40,242 bases of DNA from Anaerolineae bacterium (GCA_018648605.1 JABGQU010000009.1:1-40242), one strand, 5' to 3'; positions 24,713-33,475 are shown, counted from the first letter of the stretch. A program made the numbers and translations. Notes: a model not told the origin generated them from the sequence alone.

Positions 24713-24822
24713 GTCACTGCGAGGAGGGCGATAGCCTGACGCGGCAGTCTCCTCCACGAAGAGGGAGATTGCTTCGCCCCGACAAGTGCCGAAAAGGCAA
24801 AAGCATCGGGGCTCGCAAAGAC
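24713..24822. repeat. Dispersed palindromic repeat GTCACTGCGAG, copy 2
   Basis: Ends GTCACTGCGAG and CTCGCAAAGAC match those of the 19005-19084 copy, with shared inner blocks CAGTCTCC and GGAGATTGCTTCG. It lies one base after the MITE target duplication. The rest of the gap up to 24868 holds only the leader of the next gene. Confidence 0.75.
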
Positions 24823-24868
24823 ATATCATTGTACAATTTCTAAATAATTACATCCATAAGGAGAAAAA

Positions 24869-25786
24869 ATGACCGCCGAAGAAAAACCTCGCTCCTTCTT
24901 TTCCAATATATTCACATCATCCGACGAACCCCGCCTGCGTGCGGGGTGGCGTCTTTTTTTGCACTTGCTTATCATGATCCCAATAGGGCTTCTTTCAGGC
25001 GCGCTCTCAAAGGTACTCTTCCCTTTTTGGCATGGCGGCGCGCTCAGAGACCAACTCGTCAGCCTGATCACAATGACACTCTCCGTCTTCATCGCCCGCC
25101 GTTGGTTCGACAAACGCAGCTTCAGCAGTCTTGGGTTAAAACTCAACAAAAAGGCGTGGATCGACCTGCTCGCAGGCATCGTCATCACCTTTTTGATGAT
25201 GGGATTCATCTATCTCATCATGTGGTCAGTCGGATGGATCAACTTTGAAAACTTCGCTTGGGAAGTAGAATCCGCATCCTCCGTGACCCTGAATTTGCTC
25301 GGCATCCTAGCGGTATTTATCCTGGTCGGATGGAACGAGGAGCTACTTAGTCGTGGCTACCAGCTACAGAATCTCGCCGATGGCATGAACTTATTCTGGG
25401 GCATTACCATCTCCTCCGCCGTTTTCGGGATTTTACATCTCGGCAACCCCAACGCGACCTGGCTCAGCGCAGTCGGCATTTTCTTTGCAGGCATCTTCCT
25501 TGCCTATGGCTACGTCCTCACGAAGCAGCTCTGGTTACCCATCGGATTGCATATCGGCTGGAACTTCTTCGAAGGCGTCATCTTCGGCTTCCCCGTCAGC
25601 GGCATGGACTTCTTCCGCTTAACACGCATCAGCGTGGACGGTCCTGAACTCTGGACAGGCGGCGCCTTTGGTCCCGAAGCAGGATTGATCGTTATTCCAG
25701 CACTCATACTGGGAACAGGGTTAATTTACTTCTATACGAAAAATGATCAAGATACTGACGAAGATGAAGTAATATATGCAGCCTAA
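24869..25786 (+). CDS. CPBP-family intramembrane metalloprotease (Abi/CAAX-like)
   Basis: 305 residues with about eight membrane helices. Three family motifs hold the expected catalytic residues: NEELLSRGYQ (Glu157, Glu158, Arg162), FGILHLGN (His190) and GLHIGWNFFEG (His228, Asn232). CPBP proteases process membrane or prenylated peptides and sometimes act in bacteriocin self-immunity; here no peptide partner is visible. AAGGAG precedes the ATG. It follows the repeat-filled gap and appears to stand alone. Confidence 0.9.
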   Translation: MTAEEKPRSFFSNIFTSSDEPRLRAGWRLFLHLLIMIPIGLLSGALSKVLFPFWHGGALRDQLVSLITMTLSVFIARRWFDKRSFSSLGLKLNKKAWIDLLAGIVITFLMMGFIYLIMWSVGWINFENFAWEVESASSVTLNLLGILAVFILVGWNEELLSRGYQLQNLADGMNLFWGITISSAVFGILHLGNPNATWLSAVGIFFAGIFLAYGYVLTKQLWLPIGLHIGWNFFEGVIFGFPVSGMDFFRLTRISVDGPELWTGGAFGPEAGLIVIPALILGTGLIYFYTKNDQDTDEDEVIYAA

Positions 25787-25835
25787 ATAATTGCTGCGAA
25801 ACTCAATCTAAAAAGACATTAAAAACATATAAATA

Positions 25836-27368
25836 ATGCCCCTCCTCGCCACCCTCCCCATCCTCATCATTCTACTCCTCATGGTTGGCTATCGTTGGGG
25901 AGCAGCACGCGCTGGCGCGGCGGGATACCTCGCCGCGCTCGTCGTTGCAGTTGCCTTTTTCGGAGCAAACGCTGAAGTTTTAGCCTATGCCCACACCAGA
26001 GCAATTCTACTGACTTTTGATGTACTCTTCATCATCTGGGCAGCCTATTTGCTCTATCGCGTCTCAGATGAAGCAGGCGCGATAGAGACCATCGGGGAGG
26101 CGCTGCGTCAACTCACCAGCGATAAGGGCATGCAAGCAATTCTGATCGGCTGGATTTTCGCATCTTTTTTACAAGGCACAGGCGGGTTTGGTGTGCCCGT
26201 AGCGATCACGGCACCGCTATTGATCGGGTTGGGATTTAGCCCATTAGCCGCGGTTGTTATCCCAACAATAGGGCATGGCTGGGCGGTGACTTTTGGGTCT
26301 TTGGGTTCATCCTTTAATGCACTGATCTCTACAACTGGTCTTGAAGCCAGCTATCTCGCGCCCGCATCAGCAGGATTCTTGGGGCTGGCGGTCTTCCCCG
26401 TCGGCTTGATGGTTGTCCACGCCGCAGATGGTTGGGGAGCAGTAAAACGCCTTGCCTGGAAAGTATTGCTGATCGGCGCAGTCATGGGTGGCACCCAATA
26501 TTTTGTTGGCGTGACACTAGGATTATGGAATATCGGTTCTTTCGCGGGCGGGATGGCAGGATTAATTGTCGGGGTGCCATTGGCTCGGTGGGATGAAACA
26601 AACTCAATTTCCCGCGAGCGGATCGGGGCGAAGCCGCTCTTCATCGCCCTATCTGCTTATCTTCTTTTGATCGTGATCACAGCGTCCATTTTGCTCATCC
26701 CCTCTGTAAACCCATTAAAAGATGCGCTCGGCGAGATCGCTATTCGCGTGTCTTTTCCTGAAACGGTGAGTAATCTGAGCTATATCAACCCGGAAGGAAC
26801 GACCAAGCCTATTTATATTTTCAAACATACGGGCGCGATCTTGCTCTACACCTCGGCAGCGGCATTTGTGATCTATAAACGAGCGGGGTTATATGCAGCG
26901 GTCGCGGGGAAGAAGATCTTGAGCCAAACAGCGCGCAAGATGATAACATCCAGCCTGAGCATTGCGCTGATGGTGGCAATGGCGGTGGTGATGCAACAAT
27001 CGGGCATGACGGAAGCGCTCGCGCAAGGCTTGGCAAACGCAGTCGGGACAGCCTTCCCCTTCGCCGCGGCGTGGATCGGCGCATTGGGCGCCTTTATGAC
27101 CGGCTCAAACACCAACTCAAATGTGGTTTTCGCCGCGCTGCAATTACGCACAGCCGAGTTGCTGGGTTACAGCGTACCGATCATTTTAGCAGCCCAAACG
27201 GCAGGTGCATCGCTTGGCTCGGTGCTTGCACCAGCCAAGCTGATCGTGGGCGCCAGCACCGCAGGGATGGAAGGCAAAGAGGGCGTTGCGCTGCGCGCGG
27301 TAATTGGTTATGGGGTGGGCTTAATTTTCTTTATTAGCTCATTGACAGTTTTAGCGATCATCTTCTAA
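25836..27368 (+). CDS. L-lactate permease family transporter (LctP type)
   Basis: 510 residues with about 12 to 13 membrane helices. Family marks are GWIFASFLQGTGGFGVPVAITAPLLIGLGFSPLAAVV and the C-terminal MTGSNTNSNVVFAALQ and AAQTAGASLGSVLAPAKLIVG. The family imports lactate or glycolate with protons. No lactate-oxidation genes (lldEFG) or lldD are nearby, so the substrate could be a related hydroxy acid. No clear Shine-Dalgarno sequence ahead of the ATG. Confidence 0.9.
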   Translation: MPLLATLPILIILLLMVGYRWGAARAGAAGYLAALVVAVAFFGANAEVLAYAHTRAILLTFDVLFIIWAAYLLYRVSDEAGAIETIGEALRQLTSDKGMQAILIGWIFASFLQGTGGFGVPVAITAPLLIGLGFSPLAAVVIPTIGHGWAVTFGSLGSSFNALISTTGLEASYLAPASAGFLGLAVFPVGLMVVHAADGWGAVKRLAWKVLLIGAVMGGTQYFVGVTLGLWNIGSFAGGMAGLIVGVPLARWDETNSISRERIGAKPLFIALSAYLLLIVITASILLIPSVNPLKDALGEIAIRVSFPETVSNLSYINPEGTTKPIYIFKHTGAILLYTSAAAFVIYKRAGLYAAVAGKKILSQTARKMITSSLSIALMVAMAVVMQQSGMTEALAQGLANAVGTAFPFAAAWIGALGAFMTGSNTNSNVVFAALQLRTAELLGYSVPIILAAQTAGASLGSVLAPAKLIVGASTAGMEGKEGVALRAVIGYGVGLIFFISSLTVLAIIF

Positions 27369-27434
27369 AAGCACTTAACGGTTGTGTCAATTTATTTCTT
27401 CGTTCGATCCGCGATTAAGCGGTACACTTAAGCT

Positions 27435-27599
27435 ATGCTTCACAGCAAACTCTCCCGCCACGCATTTGCCTTCGGGCTGATCGTCGTCGCATCCATCACA
27501 CTCTATCCTGCCGCAAAAGGGGAGAAAACGCTCATCGTTTACTTGCTGCTGGCTCTCATCATTTTCGCAGCCCTACTAACCTTATTCAAAGAAAAATGA
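27435..27599 (+). CDS. 54-residue two-helix membrane mini-protein
   Basis: A short frame starting MLHSKLSRHAFAFGLIVVAS, with a second helix (LIVYLLLALIIFAALLTLF) and end KEK. Its TGA overlaps the ATG of the HAD gene (ATGA), the usual sign of coupled translation. A TACACT 6 nt before the ATG could be a -10 element of a leaderless message. No family recognised. Confidence 0.55.
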   Translation: MLHSKLSRHAFAFGLIVVASITLYPAAKGEKTLIVYLLLALIIFAALLTLFKEK

Positions 27600-28333
27600 C
27601 CCCTATTCGCGCTGTATTTTTCGATCTTGGTAAAACCCTCATCTACCCCAAAGATATTTGGCAACCTGTCCTCTTGCGCTCCGATAAGACACTGACAGAA
27701 AAGTTGATTGCCAATGGAGTTGATGTCGATCCACGCACCTTCCCTTACGAGTTTATCGACCGTCTCAATCACTACTATGCTGATCGAGAAGGCACCTTGC
27801 GTGAAACGACCACATTCAGGATGCTCCAACATCTGCTCGAAGAAAAGGGATTCCGGGACGTTCCCGCCCCGACCGTGCGTGCTGCGCTGGACGCAAAATA
27901 CGCCATCACACAATCTAATTGGCATCTCGAAGCGGACGCGCACACCGCGCTCCGCGCCCTCAAGCTGAAGGGTTATCAACTTGCTCTCATCTCCAACGCC
28001 GGCGATGATCCGGATGTCCAAGCCTTACTCACGACTCATCAATTGAATCATTTTTTTAGTTTTATCCGCTCATCAGCCGCTGCCGGATATCGCAAGCCTC
28101 ATCCCCACATGTTCGAAGAAGCACTCAAGGAACTAGGCTTATTCCCTGAACAATGTGCCATGGTCGGCGATACCTTGGAGGCTGATATCAAGGGTGCAAA
28201 TGCACTCGGCATTTATAGTATCTGGATCAACCGCCGTGTCAACCAAAACACAAAAACGCTTGTCGATATTCGTCCCAAAGCTGTTATTCAAGAACTAACT
28301 GAACTACCCAAACTCCTGTTCGAAATCTCCTAG
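27596..28333 (+). CDS. HAD-superfamily hydrolase
   Basis: 245 residues. Motif I is FFDLGKTL (Asp nucleophile; the usual second Asp is Gly, as also seen in YihX-type phosphatases), motif II LISNAGDD, motif III Lys in GYRKPHPHMF, motif IV MVGDTLEADIKGA. A helical cap lies between motifs I and II (type C1). Probably a phosphatase for a small phosphorylated metabolite; substrate not predictable. Starts inside the stop of the mini-protein gene. Confidence 0.9.
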   Translation: MTPIRAVFFDLGKTLIYPKDIWQPVLLRSDKTLTEKLIANGVDVDPRTFPYEFIDRLNHYYADREGTLRETTTFRMLQHLLEEKGFRDVPAPTVRAALDAKYAITQSNWHLEADAHTALRALKLKGYQLALISNAGDDPDVQALLTTHQLNHFFSFIRSSAAAGYRKPHPHMFEEALKELGLFPEQCAMVGDTLEADIKGANALGIYSIWINRRVNQNTKTLVDIRPKAVIQELTELPKLLFEIS

Positions 28334-28345
28334 ATTCTTCATAAA

Positions 28346-29254
28346 ATGCCCCTATCAAAGAAGACTCTTTCCTACATTGCGCTTGCCATTGCAATTGTCT
28401 CAATGGGCACTTCCGCAATCCTCGTACGCTGGGCAGATGCGCCGGGTCCCGTCACGGCGTTTTATCGTGTATTTCTCGCAACGATTATCCTGACACCTTT
28501 TTTTCTCAAACGCTCCCGAGAAAGCCGGAAGATCACCAAAAGCATCCTCATCATGCCTCTTCTAGGCGGGCTTTTTACTGCCTTTGATCTCGCCCTCTGG
28601 AACACATCCCTTTTTTACACCACCGCTGGCAATGCGACCTTGTTAGTCAACACCAATCCGCTTTGGGTTGCGCTGGGGGCCTGGCTTATCTTCCGAGAGA
28701 AACTTAGTAAGGATTTCTGGGTCGGTCTCGCCATCGCCTTATTCGGAGCCGCCCTTGTCGTCGGCGGGGATTTTCTAATTCATCCCCGTCTCGGCATCGG
28801 AGACCTGATCGCAATTTCAGCAGGTTTTTTTTATGCAGGCTATTTCCTGACTACACAACGTGGCAGAGAGAATCTTCACCCCATTACCTATATTTGGATC
28901 ATTGGTCTAAGTGCCAGCATCGGTTTGGCTCTCATCAATCTTGTGCTTGGCAACTCCCTCATTGGCTACTCATCCCAAACCTGGGGCGTTTTCTGGACAA
29001 CGGCCCTTGTCTCACAAGTGATCGGTTATTTGGCTGTCTCCTACGCGCTCGGGCATCTCCCTGCATCGGTCGTCGCCCCAACGATGATCGGGCAGCCGAT
29101 CATGACCACGCTCTTTGCCATTCCATTACTAGGTGAAATTCCGCTTCCCTTACAGATCGTTGGCGGCGTCACCGCGCTTATTGGCATCTTTCTTGTCAAT
29201 CGCGCTTATCAAAAAGGGAAAGAGAACTCAGAAAAGCCTGTATTAGATTTTTAA
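28346..29254 (+). CDS. EamA-family (DMT) transporter
   Basis: 302 residues, ten membrane helices in two EamA repeats. Repeat 1 holds GTSAILVRWADAPGPVTAFYRVFLA and TTAGNATLLVNTNPLWVALGAWLIFREKLS. Repeat 2 ends with GHLPASVVAPTMIGQPIMTTLFA. The family exports or imports metabolites such as amino acids or nucleotide sugars. The gene begins 12 nt after the HAD gene, so it likely closes that operon. Confidence 0.9.
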   Translation: MPLSKKTLSYIALAIAIVSMGTSAILVRWADAPGPVTAFYRVFLATIILTPFFLKRSRESRKITKSILIMPLLGGLFTAFDLALWNTSLFYTTAGNATLLVNTNPLWVALGAWLIFREKLSKDFWVGLAIALFGAALVVGGDFLIHPRLGIGDLIAISAGFFYAGYFLTTQRGRENLHPITYIWIIGLSASIGLALINLVLGNSLIGYSSQTWGVFWTTALVSQVIGYLAVSYALGHLPASVVAPTMIGQPIMTTLFAIPLLGEIPLPLQIVGGVTALIGIFLVNRAYQKGKENSEKPVLDF

Positions 29255-29283
29255 TGATTGCAACAAGCAAAATTCGATTAAAA

Positions 29284-29312
29284 TTGACTAGCTCTCTTTT
29301 TTTTCATATACT
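29284..29312 (+). promoter_or_regulatory. Promoter of the 29346 gene
   Basis: TTGACT, exactly 17 nt, TATACT. Both hexamers match the sigma70 consensus at five of six positions. AGAGGAGAAGG then precedes the ATG. Confidence 0.75.
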
Positions 29313-29345
29313 TGACACAAACTCACGCACAAAGAGGAGAAGGAC

Positions 29346-30356
29346 ATGAATAACTTAGATGCGATCCTTGAAATTGCAATTGGCTTGATTCTTACTTGGC
29401 TGATCTTGAGCGTTGCAACGATGGAAGTACAAGATCTCTTTAGTAAATGGTTCGATAAACGCGCACAATTTCTCGAGAAATCTATTCTTGAGATGTTTCA
29501 GGGTGATCAAAACTACGTAGATCTATTTTATAGCCAGCCAGTTATTAAAGCCTTGGTTCCTAAAGATCGCTCAGGGCAACCTAAAAAGACACTTCTCCGC
29601 AAAGCAAAAAAACCGGACTATATCCCCAACGCCGCTTTTGCAGAGGCTGTCTTTGAAATGTTTGTCGATCTGGGTACCGAAAAAGACAAACTTGCTGAAG
29701 CCACGGTTTCACTTGAAAGAATTCTCGGCAAGATCGACACGATCATAAAAGAGAATGAAGACCTTGGTTATTTTGTGCGTCGCCTTCTTCCCAACCTTGA
29801 CAGCAAGAAATCTGTCAGTAATCTACCTGAAGCACACGACAAGGTCATAGAATTCAAAACCAACGCCGAAAGCTGGTTTGACACATCCATGAAGCGGGCA
29901 TCTTTCTGGTATAAGGAAAATGCAAAAAATCTCGCCTTCGTCATCGGTCTTGTGATTGCTGCAGCTTTCAATATAGATTCTATTCAGATCACCGAGCAGC
30001 TTTGGCGTGAGCCCACCTTGCGTCAATCTCTGGTGGCGCAGGCACAGGTAGCAAGTGTGAATACAGGCGCTGACTCTGTTGCTGAACTTGAAACTTATTA
30101 CCAGGATTTACAACTACCCGTCGGTTGGGATGCGAGCAAGTTGCCCCCCACACCATTAGACTGGACTACAAAAATAATCGGTTTTCTTATCAGCGGTTTA
30201 GCTGCCATGCAAGGCGCACCTTTCTGGTTTGAAATTCTCAAGAATTTATTAAAGTTCAAGGGAGGTTCAAAGAAAGAATCCGAATCGCCTCCGCCGCCAG
30301 CCACACCGCCAGCCACACCGCCAGTAGCTGCGTCGAAACTTGAAGCCGTTGGCTAG
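29346..30356 (+). CDS. Uncharacterised three-helix membrane protein with helical cytoplasmic region
   Basis: 336 residues. One N-terminal helix (about 5-26, ending VATMEVQDLFSKWFDKRAQFLEK), a long charged helical region (about 30-190), then two further helices (about 197-212 and 275-292). The second is followed by GAPFWFEILKNLLKFKGG and a Pro/Ala-rich tail (four repeats close to PPATPPATP). Proteins of this outline occur in several phyla without known function. It has its own promoter and a terminator after it, so it is a single-gene unit. Confidence 0.65.
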   Translation: MNNLDAILEIAIGLILTWLILSVATMEVQDLFSKWFDKRAQFLEKSILEMFQGDQNYVDLFYSQPVIKALVPKDRSGQPKKTLLRKAKKPDYIPNAAFAEAVFEMFVDLGTEKDKLAEATVSLERILGKIDTIIKENEDLGYFVRRLLPNLDSKKSVSNLPEAHDKVIEFKTNAESWFDTSMKRASFWYKENAKNLAFVIGLVIAAAFNIDSIQITEQLWREPTLRQSLVAQAQVASVNTGADSVAELETYYQDLQLPVGWDASKLPPTPLDWTTKIIGFLISGLAAMQGAPFWFEILKNLLKFKGGSKKESESPPPPATPPATPPVAASKLEAVG

Positions 30357-30367
30357 CAGATAATAGA

Positions 30368-30402
30368 CAAAAGAGGGTTGCGATCATTGCAACCCTCTTT
30401 TG
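30368..30402. terminator. Perfect 14-bp hairpin between the 29346 gene and rarA
   Basis: CAAAAGAGGGTTGC and GCAACCCTCTTTTG are perfect inverted copies around GATCATT. The A and T runs lie inside the stem, so it can act as a terminator for + transcription. Confidence 0.8.
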
Positions 30403-30417
30403 ATTCACCAGTATAAT
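30387..30417 (+). promoter_or_regulatory. Candidate promoter of rarA
   Basis: TTGCAA (within the preceding hairpin), 19-nt spacer, perfect TATAAT ending 7 nt before the ATG at 30425. This would give a leaderless rarA message; no Shine-Dalgarno sequence is present. Confidence 0.45.
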
Positions 30418-30424
30418 AAACATC

Positions 30425-31825
30425 ATGACTGATCTATTCGACCACAAGATGCAGGAAAATCTCAGAAAAGAAGCGCCTCTTGCCGCGCGGATGCGCCCAC
30501 GCACGCTCGATGAATATATCGGGCAGGAGCATATCGTTGGCGAGGGGAAGTTGTTGCGCCGTGCGATTGAAGCGGACCGACTTTTCGCTTCAATTATCTT
30601 ATGGGGACCTCCCGGAACGGGCAAGACAACCCTTGCTCAGATCATCGCTAATCAGACCGAATCACATTTCGAGACTCTCTCCGCTGTTTTAGACGGGAAG
30701 CCACGCTTGCGTGAAGTGATCCACGAGGCGAAGGAACGCCGCAAACTCTATCAGAAGAAGACGATCCTTTTCGTGGATGAAGTCCACCGTTGGAATAAGG
30801 CACAACAAGACGCGCTTTTACCACACGTCGAAAACGGGACTTTTACTCTGATCGGTGCGACGACGGAGAATCCTTTTTTTGAGATTATTGGGGCATTGGT
30901 TTCGCGCTCACGTGTTTTTCAGTTACGAGGATTGAATCAGAAAGAGTGCGGCACTTTACTGGATCGCGCTTTGGGCGACGTTGAACGGGGCTATGGTTCT
31001 CGCCGAATCAACCTTCATGACACAGCTCGTAAGCATCTCGTCGAGATGGCTACGGGCGATGCTCGCAATGCCTTAAATGCCCTCGAGTTGGCAGTTGAAT
31101 CCACAAATAAAGATGCGGATGGCATCATCCAGATCACCTTGGACGTAGCGCAGGAATCCATTCAGCGGCGCGCAGTTTTATATGATAAAGACGGCGATTC
31201 GCATTACGATACAGTTTCTGCATTCATCAAATCGGTGCGCGGCTCAGACCCCGACGCTGCGCTCTATTGGCTGGCAAAGATGGTTTACGCTGGTGAAGAC
31301 CCGCGTTTTATTGTGCGCCGTTTGCTGATCTTGGCGGGCGAGGATATCGGGTTGGCTGACCCAATGGGCTTGGTCGTCGCGAACGCAGCCGCACAGGCTT
31401 TTGAATTTGTGGGCATGCCGGAGGGGATTTACTCCATCGTGGAAGCAACGCTTTACTTGGCGACTGCGCCAAAATCAAATAGCGCGGGGGCGTATTTCAA
31501 GGCTTTGAAACGTTTGGAAGATCAGGGGCAAATTTCTGTGCCGAACCATCTCAAGGATGGCAATCGCGATGCGGATGCGCTCAAACACGGCGAGGGTTAT
31601 GTTTACCCCCATTCAGAAGATGGGCATTTTACGCCGCAGCAATATTTACCCAAGCGCCTGCTGGGGACGTATTTCTATGCACCCTCCAGTGAGGGCTACG
31701 AAGCAGAGGTTGCGGCGCGCCTGGAGGCTTGGCGTGCGGCACAGCGCAAAGCTTTAGGGATTGAGGACTTTGAGTTTGCGCCTGAGTTGAGTGAAGAGAA
31801 GATCAAGAACATGAAAAGAAAATAA
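30425..31825 (+). CDS. rarA: Replication-associated recombination protein A (AAA+ ATPase)
   Basis: 466 residues. N-terminal [21 protein letters not shown], Walker A GPPGTGKT (61-68), Walker B LFVDE (115-119) with the family [13 protein letters not shown], sensor 1 [12 protein letters not shown], sensor 2 [11 protein letters not shown], and the long C-terminal tetramerisation domain ([24 protein letters not shown]). RarA/MgsA/WRNIP1 acts at stalled replication forks. Length and motifs are normal for the family. Confidence 0.95.
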   Translation: MTDLFDHKMQENLRKEAPLAARMRPRTLDEYIGQEHIVGEGKLLRRAIEADRLFASIILWGPPGTGKTTLAQIIANQTESHFETLSAVLDGKPRLREVIHEAKERRKLYQKKTILFVDEVHRWNKAQQDALLPHVENGTFTLIGATTENPFFEIIGALVSRSRVFQLRGLNQKECGTLLDRALGDVERGYGSRRINLHDTARKHLVEMATGDARNALNALELAVESTNKDADGIIQITLDVAQESIQRRAVLYDKDGDSHYDTVSAFIKSVRGSDPDAALYWLAKMVYAGEDPRFIVRRLLILAGEDIGLADPMGLVVANAAAQAFEFVGMPEGIYSIVEATLYLATAPKSNSAGAYFKALKRLEDQGQISVPNHLKDGNRDADALKHGEGYVYPHSEDGHFTPQQYLPKRLLGTYFYAPSSEGYEAEVAARLEAWRAAQRKALGIEDFEFAPELSEEKIKNMKRK

Positions 31826-31854
31826 GCATGCGCACTGTATTTTTTAGAAGCTCC

Positions 31855-31883
31855 TTGACACATCCTCCCCCCTGCTGTAAACT
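31855..31883 (+). promoter_or_regulatory. Promoter of the aromatic amino acid cluster
   Basis: Perfect TTGACA, 17-nt spacer, TAAACT preceded by TG. The predicted start lies only a few bases before the leader-peptide ATG at 31894, which explains why that ORF has no Shine-Dalgarno sequence. Confidence 0.7.
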
Positions 31884-31893
31884 TGCGCCCAAT

Positions 31894-31977
31894 ATGAAAC
31901 ACGCAGCCTTCAACGCCTTTTACTTTTATTTTTATTTTGGCTTCCAAAAACGGAAACCGCTGGCGGCGTTTAACTAG
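31894..31977 (+). CDS. Phe/Tyr-rich leader peptide of the aromatic operon attenuator
   Basis: A 27-codon ORF starting MKHAAFNAF and running into alternating FYFYFYFGF, so seven Phe and three Tyr codons in all, ten of them aromatic in 27. It lies between a strong promoter and an intrinsic terminator ahead of chorismate mutase and DAHP synthase genes. E. coli pheL (MKHIPFF and so on) is the known model. When charged Phe- or Tyr-tRNA is low, ribosome stalling here should favour an antiterminator. The stretch after the control codons can form a 1:2-type hairpin (AAACG with CGTTT, and CCG with CGG inside). Confidence 0.8.
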   Translation: MKHAAFNAFYFYFYFGFQKRKPLAAFN

Positions 31978-31999
31978 GCATCTTTTACTTTACCCTGAC

Positions 32000-32031
32000 A
32001 AAACGTGAGACCATCGGTCTCACGTTTTTTT
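32000..32031 (+). terminator. Attenuator terminator of the aromatic cluster
   Basis: AAAACGTGAGACC pairs perfectly with GGTCTCACGTTTT around ATC, then more T residues (seven in a row). It lies 22 nt past the leader-peptide stop and 23 nt before aroH. The leader segment AAAAACG (in the last third of the leader ORF) can pair with the terminator 3' arm CGTTTTT, and GCGTTT with its 5' arm, as candidate alternative folds. Confidence 0.85.
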
Positions 32032-32054
32032 GTTTTTATATAACAGGAGGCATT

Positions 32055-32432
32055 ATGCCAACAAGAGGAATACGCGGTGCCATCACCGTTAGCACGGATA
32101 CAAAAAATGAAGTTCTCAGCGCTACATCAGAAATGCTCAAAGAAATCTCGGCAGCCAATCCTGGCTTAAGACCCGAGGATATTGCCAGCGCCTTTTTTAC
32201 CGTCACCGACGATATTCGCTCAGTCTTCCCCGCGGAAGCCGCCAGATACAACGGCTGGAAAAATGTTCCTCGCCTTTGCGCAAAAGAAATCCCTGTCGAG
32301 GGCAGCCTTGGGCTTTGCATCCGAGTATTATTGCATTGGAATACCGAACTAGCCCCCGAAAAAATCAAACACGTTTATCTGAAAAGGGCAAAAAAGCTAC
32401 GCCCCGATCTCGTAAATAATACACAGGAGTAA
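32055..32432 (+). CDS. aroH: Chorismate mutase, AroH (B. subtilis) type
   Basis: 125 residues with ACAGGAGG ahead. The monofunctional AroH fold is seen in MPTRGIRGAITVSTDTK (active-site Arg in RGIRGA), DIASAFFTVTDDIRSVFPAEAAR (second Arg region) and VPRLCAKEIPVEGSLGLCIRVLLHWN (Cys/Arg active-site strand). It converts chorismate to prephenate, the first step toward Phe and Tyr. First structural gene after the attenuator; AGGAG of the next gene overlaps its end. Confidence 0.94.
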   Translation: MPTRGIRGAITVSTDTKNEVLSATSEMLKEISAANPGLRPEDIASAFFTVTDDIRSVFPAEAARYNGWKNVPRLCAKEIPVEGSLGLCIRVLLHWNTELAPEKIKHVYLKRAKKLRPDLVNNTQE

Positions 32433-32440
32433 TAAAACTT

Positions 32441-33475
32441 ATGCTGATCATCATGCGCACCAGCGCAACCAAAGCGGATGTAGAGAACGTCGTCGCCCGC
32501 GTCAAATCTTTCGATCTGGATGCCCATCTCTCGGATGGCGCGGAACGCACCGTCATCGGCGTGGTCGGCGATGGACGCCCTGTCGAAAAGAGTCTATTTA
32601 TCCGTCTCCCCGGCGTGGACAATATTGTCCCCATCTCCAAATCCTACAAACTCGCCTCGCGCGAGTTCTACCCAAAAAACTCACTCGTCCCCATTGGCGA
32701 AAATAGGGTCGGCAATGGCAGCGCCATCATCATTGGCGGACCTTGCGCCGTCGAAAACCGCGAACAACTCCTCGAAGCTGCGCAAGCCGTAAAAGATGCA
32801 GGCGCGCACGCCCTGCGGGGCGGGGCTTACAAACCGCGCACTTCGCCCTATTCCTTTCAGGGCATGGGCGAAGATGGGTTGAAACTACTCGCCGAAGCCC
32901 GCGATCTGACAGGGCTGCCCATCGTCACCGAAATTATTTCTCCAGAATTGGTTCCCCTCGTTGCCGACTATGCAGACGTGCTCCAGATCGGCGCACGAAA
33001 TATGCAGAATTATTCCCTGCTCAAAGCAGCCGGACTGACCCAACGCACCATTCTGCTCAAACGCGGCATGAGCGCTACTATTAGCGATTTCCTCATGGCT
33101 GCCGAATATATTCTCTCCAAGGGCAATCAAAACGTCATTCTTTGCGAGCGTGGCATCCGCACCTTTGAAACCGCCACCCGTAACACCACCGACATCAATG
33201 CCATTCCGGTATTGAAATCCCTTACCCATCTGCCCGTCATGCTTGACCCCAGCCACAGCACCGGTGATTGGCGTTTCGTCAGCTCACTTGCGCGCTCAGG
33301 CATTGCCGCAGGCGCAGACGGGCTGGTTATCGAAGTCCATCCCGATCCGGCTAATGCACTCTCGGATGGTGCCCAATCGCTCAAGCCGAAGCGTTTTGCT
33401 GAATTAGTGAACCAGGTCAATATCATCGCCAACGCGATGAAAGCTGCAAATATAACTGCGCTCCCAGAAGGATAA
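32441..33475 (+). CDS. aroF: DAHP synthase (type I-beta, with N-terminal ferredoxin-like domain), copy 1
   Basis: 344 residues. The N-terminal ferredoxin-like domain (about 1-70: MLIIMRTSATKADVENVVARV) is the regulatory part known in Thermotoga DAHP synthase. The TIM barrel follows: IIGGPCAVE (metal-binding Cys), [15 protein letters not shown] (substrate Lys/Arg), [17 protein letters not shown] (metal Asp/His) and EVHPDPANALSDG. It makes DAHP from PEP and erythrose 4-phosphate, the entry step of the pathway. A close paralogue follows directly. Confidence 0.95.
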   Translation: MLIIMRTSATKADVENVVARVKSFDLDAHLSDGAERTVIGVVGDGRPVEKSLFIRLPGVDNIVPISKSYKLASREFYPKNSLVPIGENRVGNGSAIIIGGPCAVENREQLLEAAQAVKDAGAHALRGGAYKPRTSPYSFQGMGEDGLKLLAEARDLTGLPIVTEIISPELVPLVADYADVLQIGARNMQNYSLLKAAGLTQRTILLKRGMSATISDFLMAAEYILSKGNQNVILCERGIRTFETATRNTTDINAIPVLKSLTHLPVMLDPSHSTGDWRFVSSLARSGIAAGADGLVIEVHPDPANALSDGAQSLKPKRFAELVNQVNIIANAMKAANITALPEG

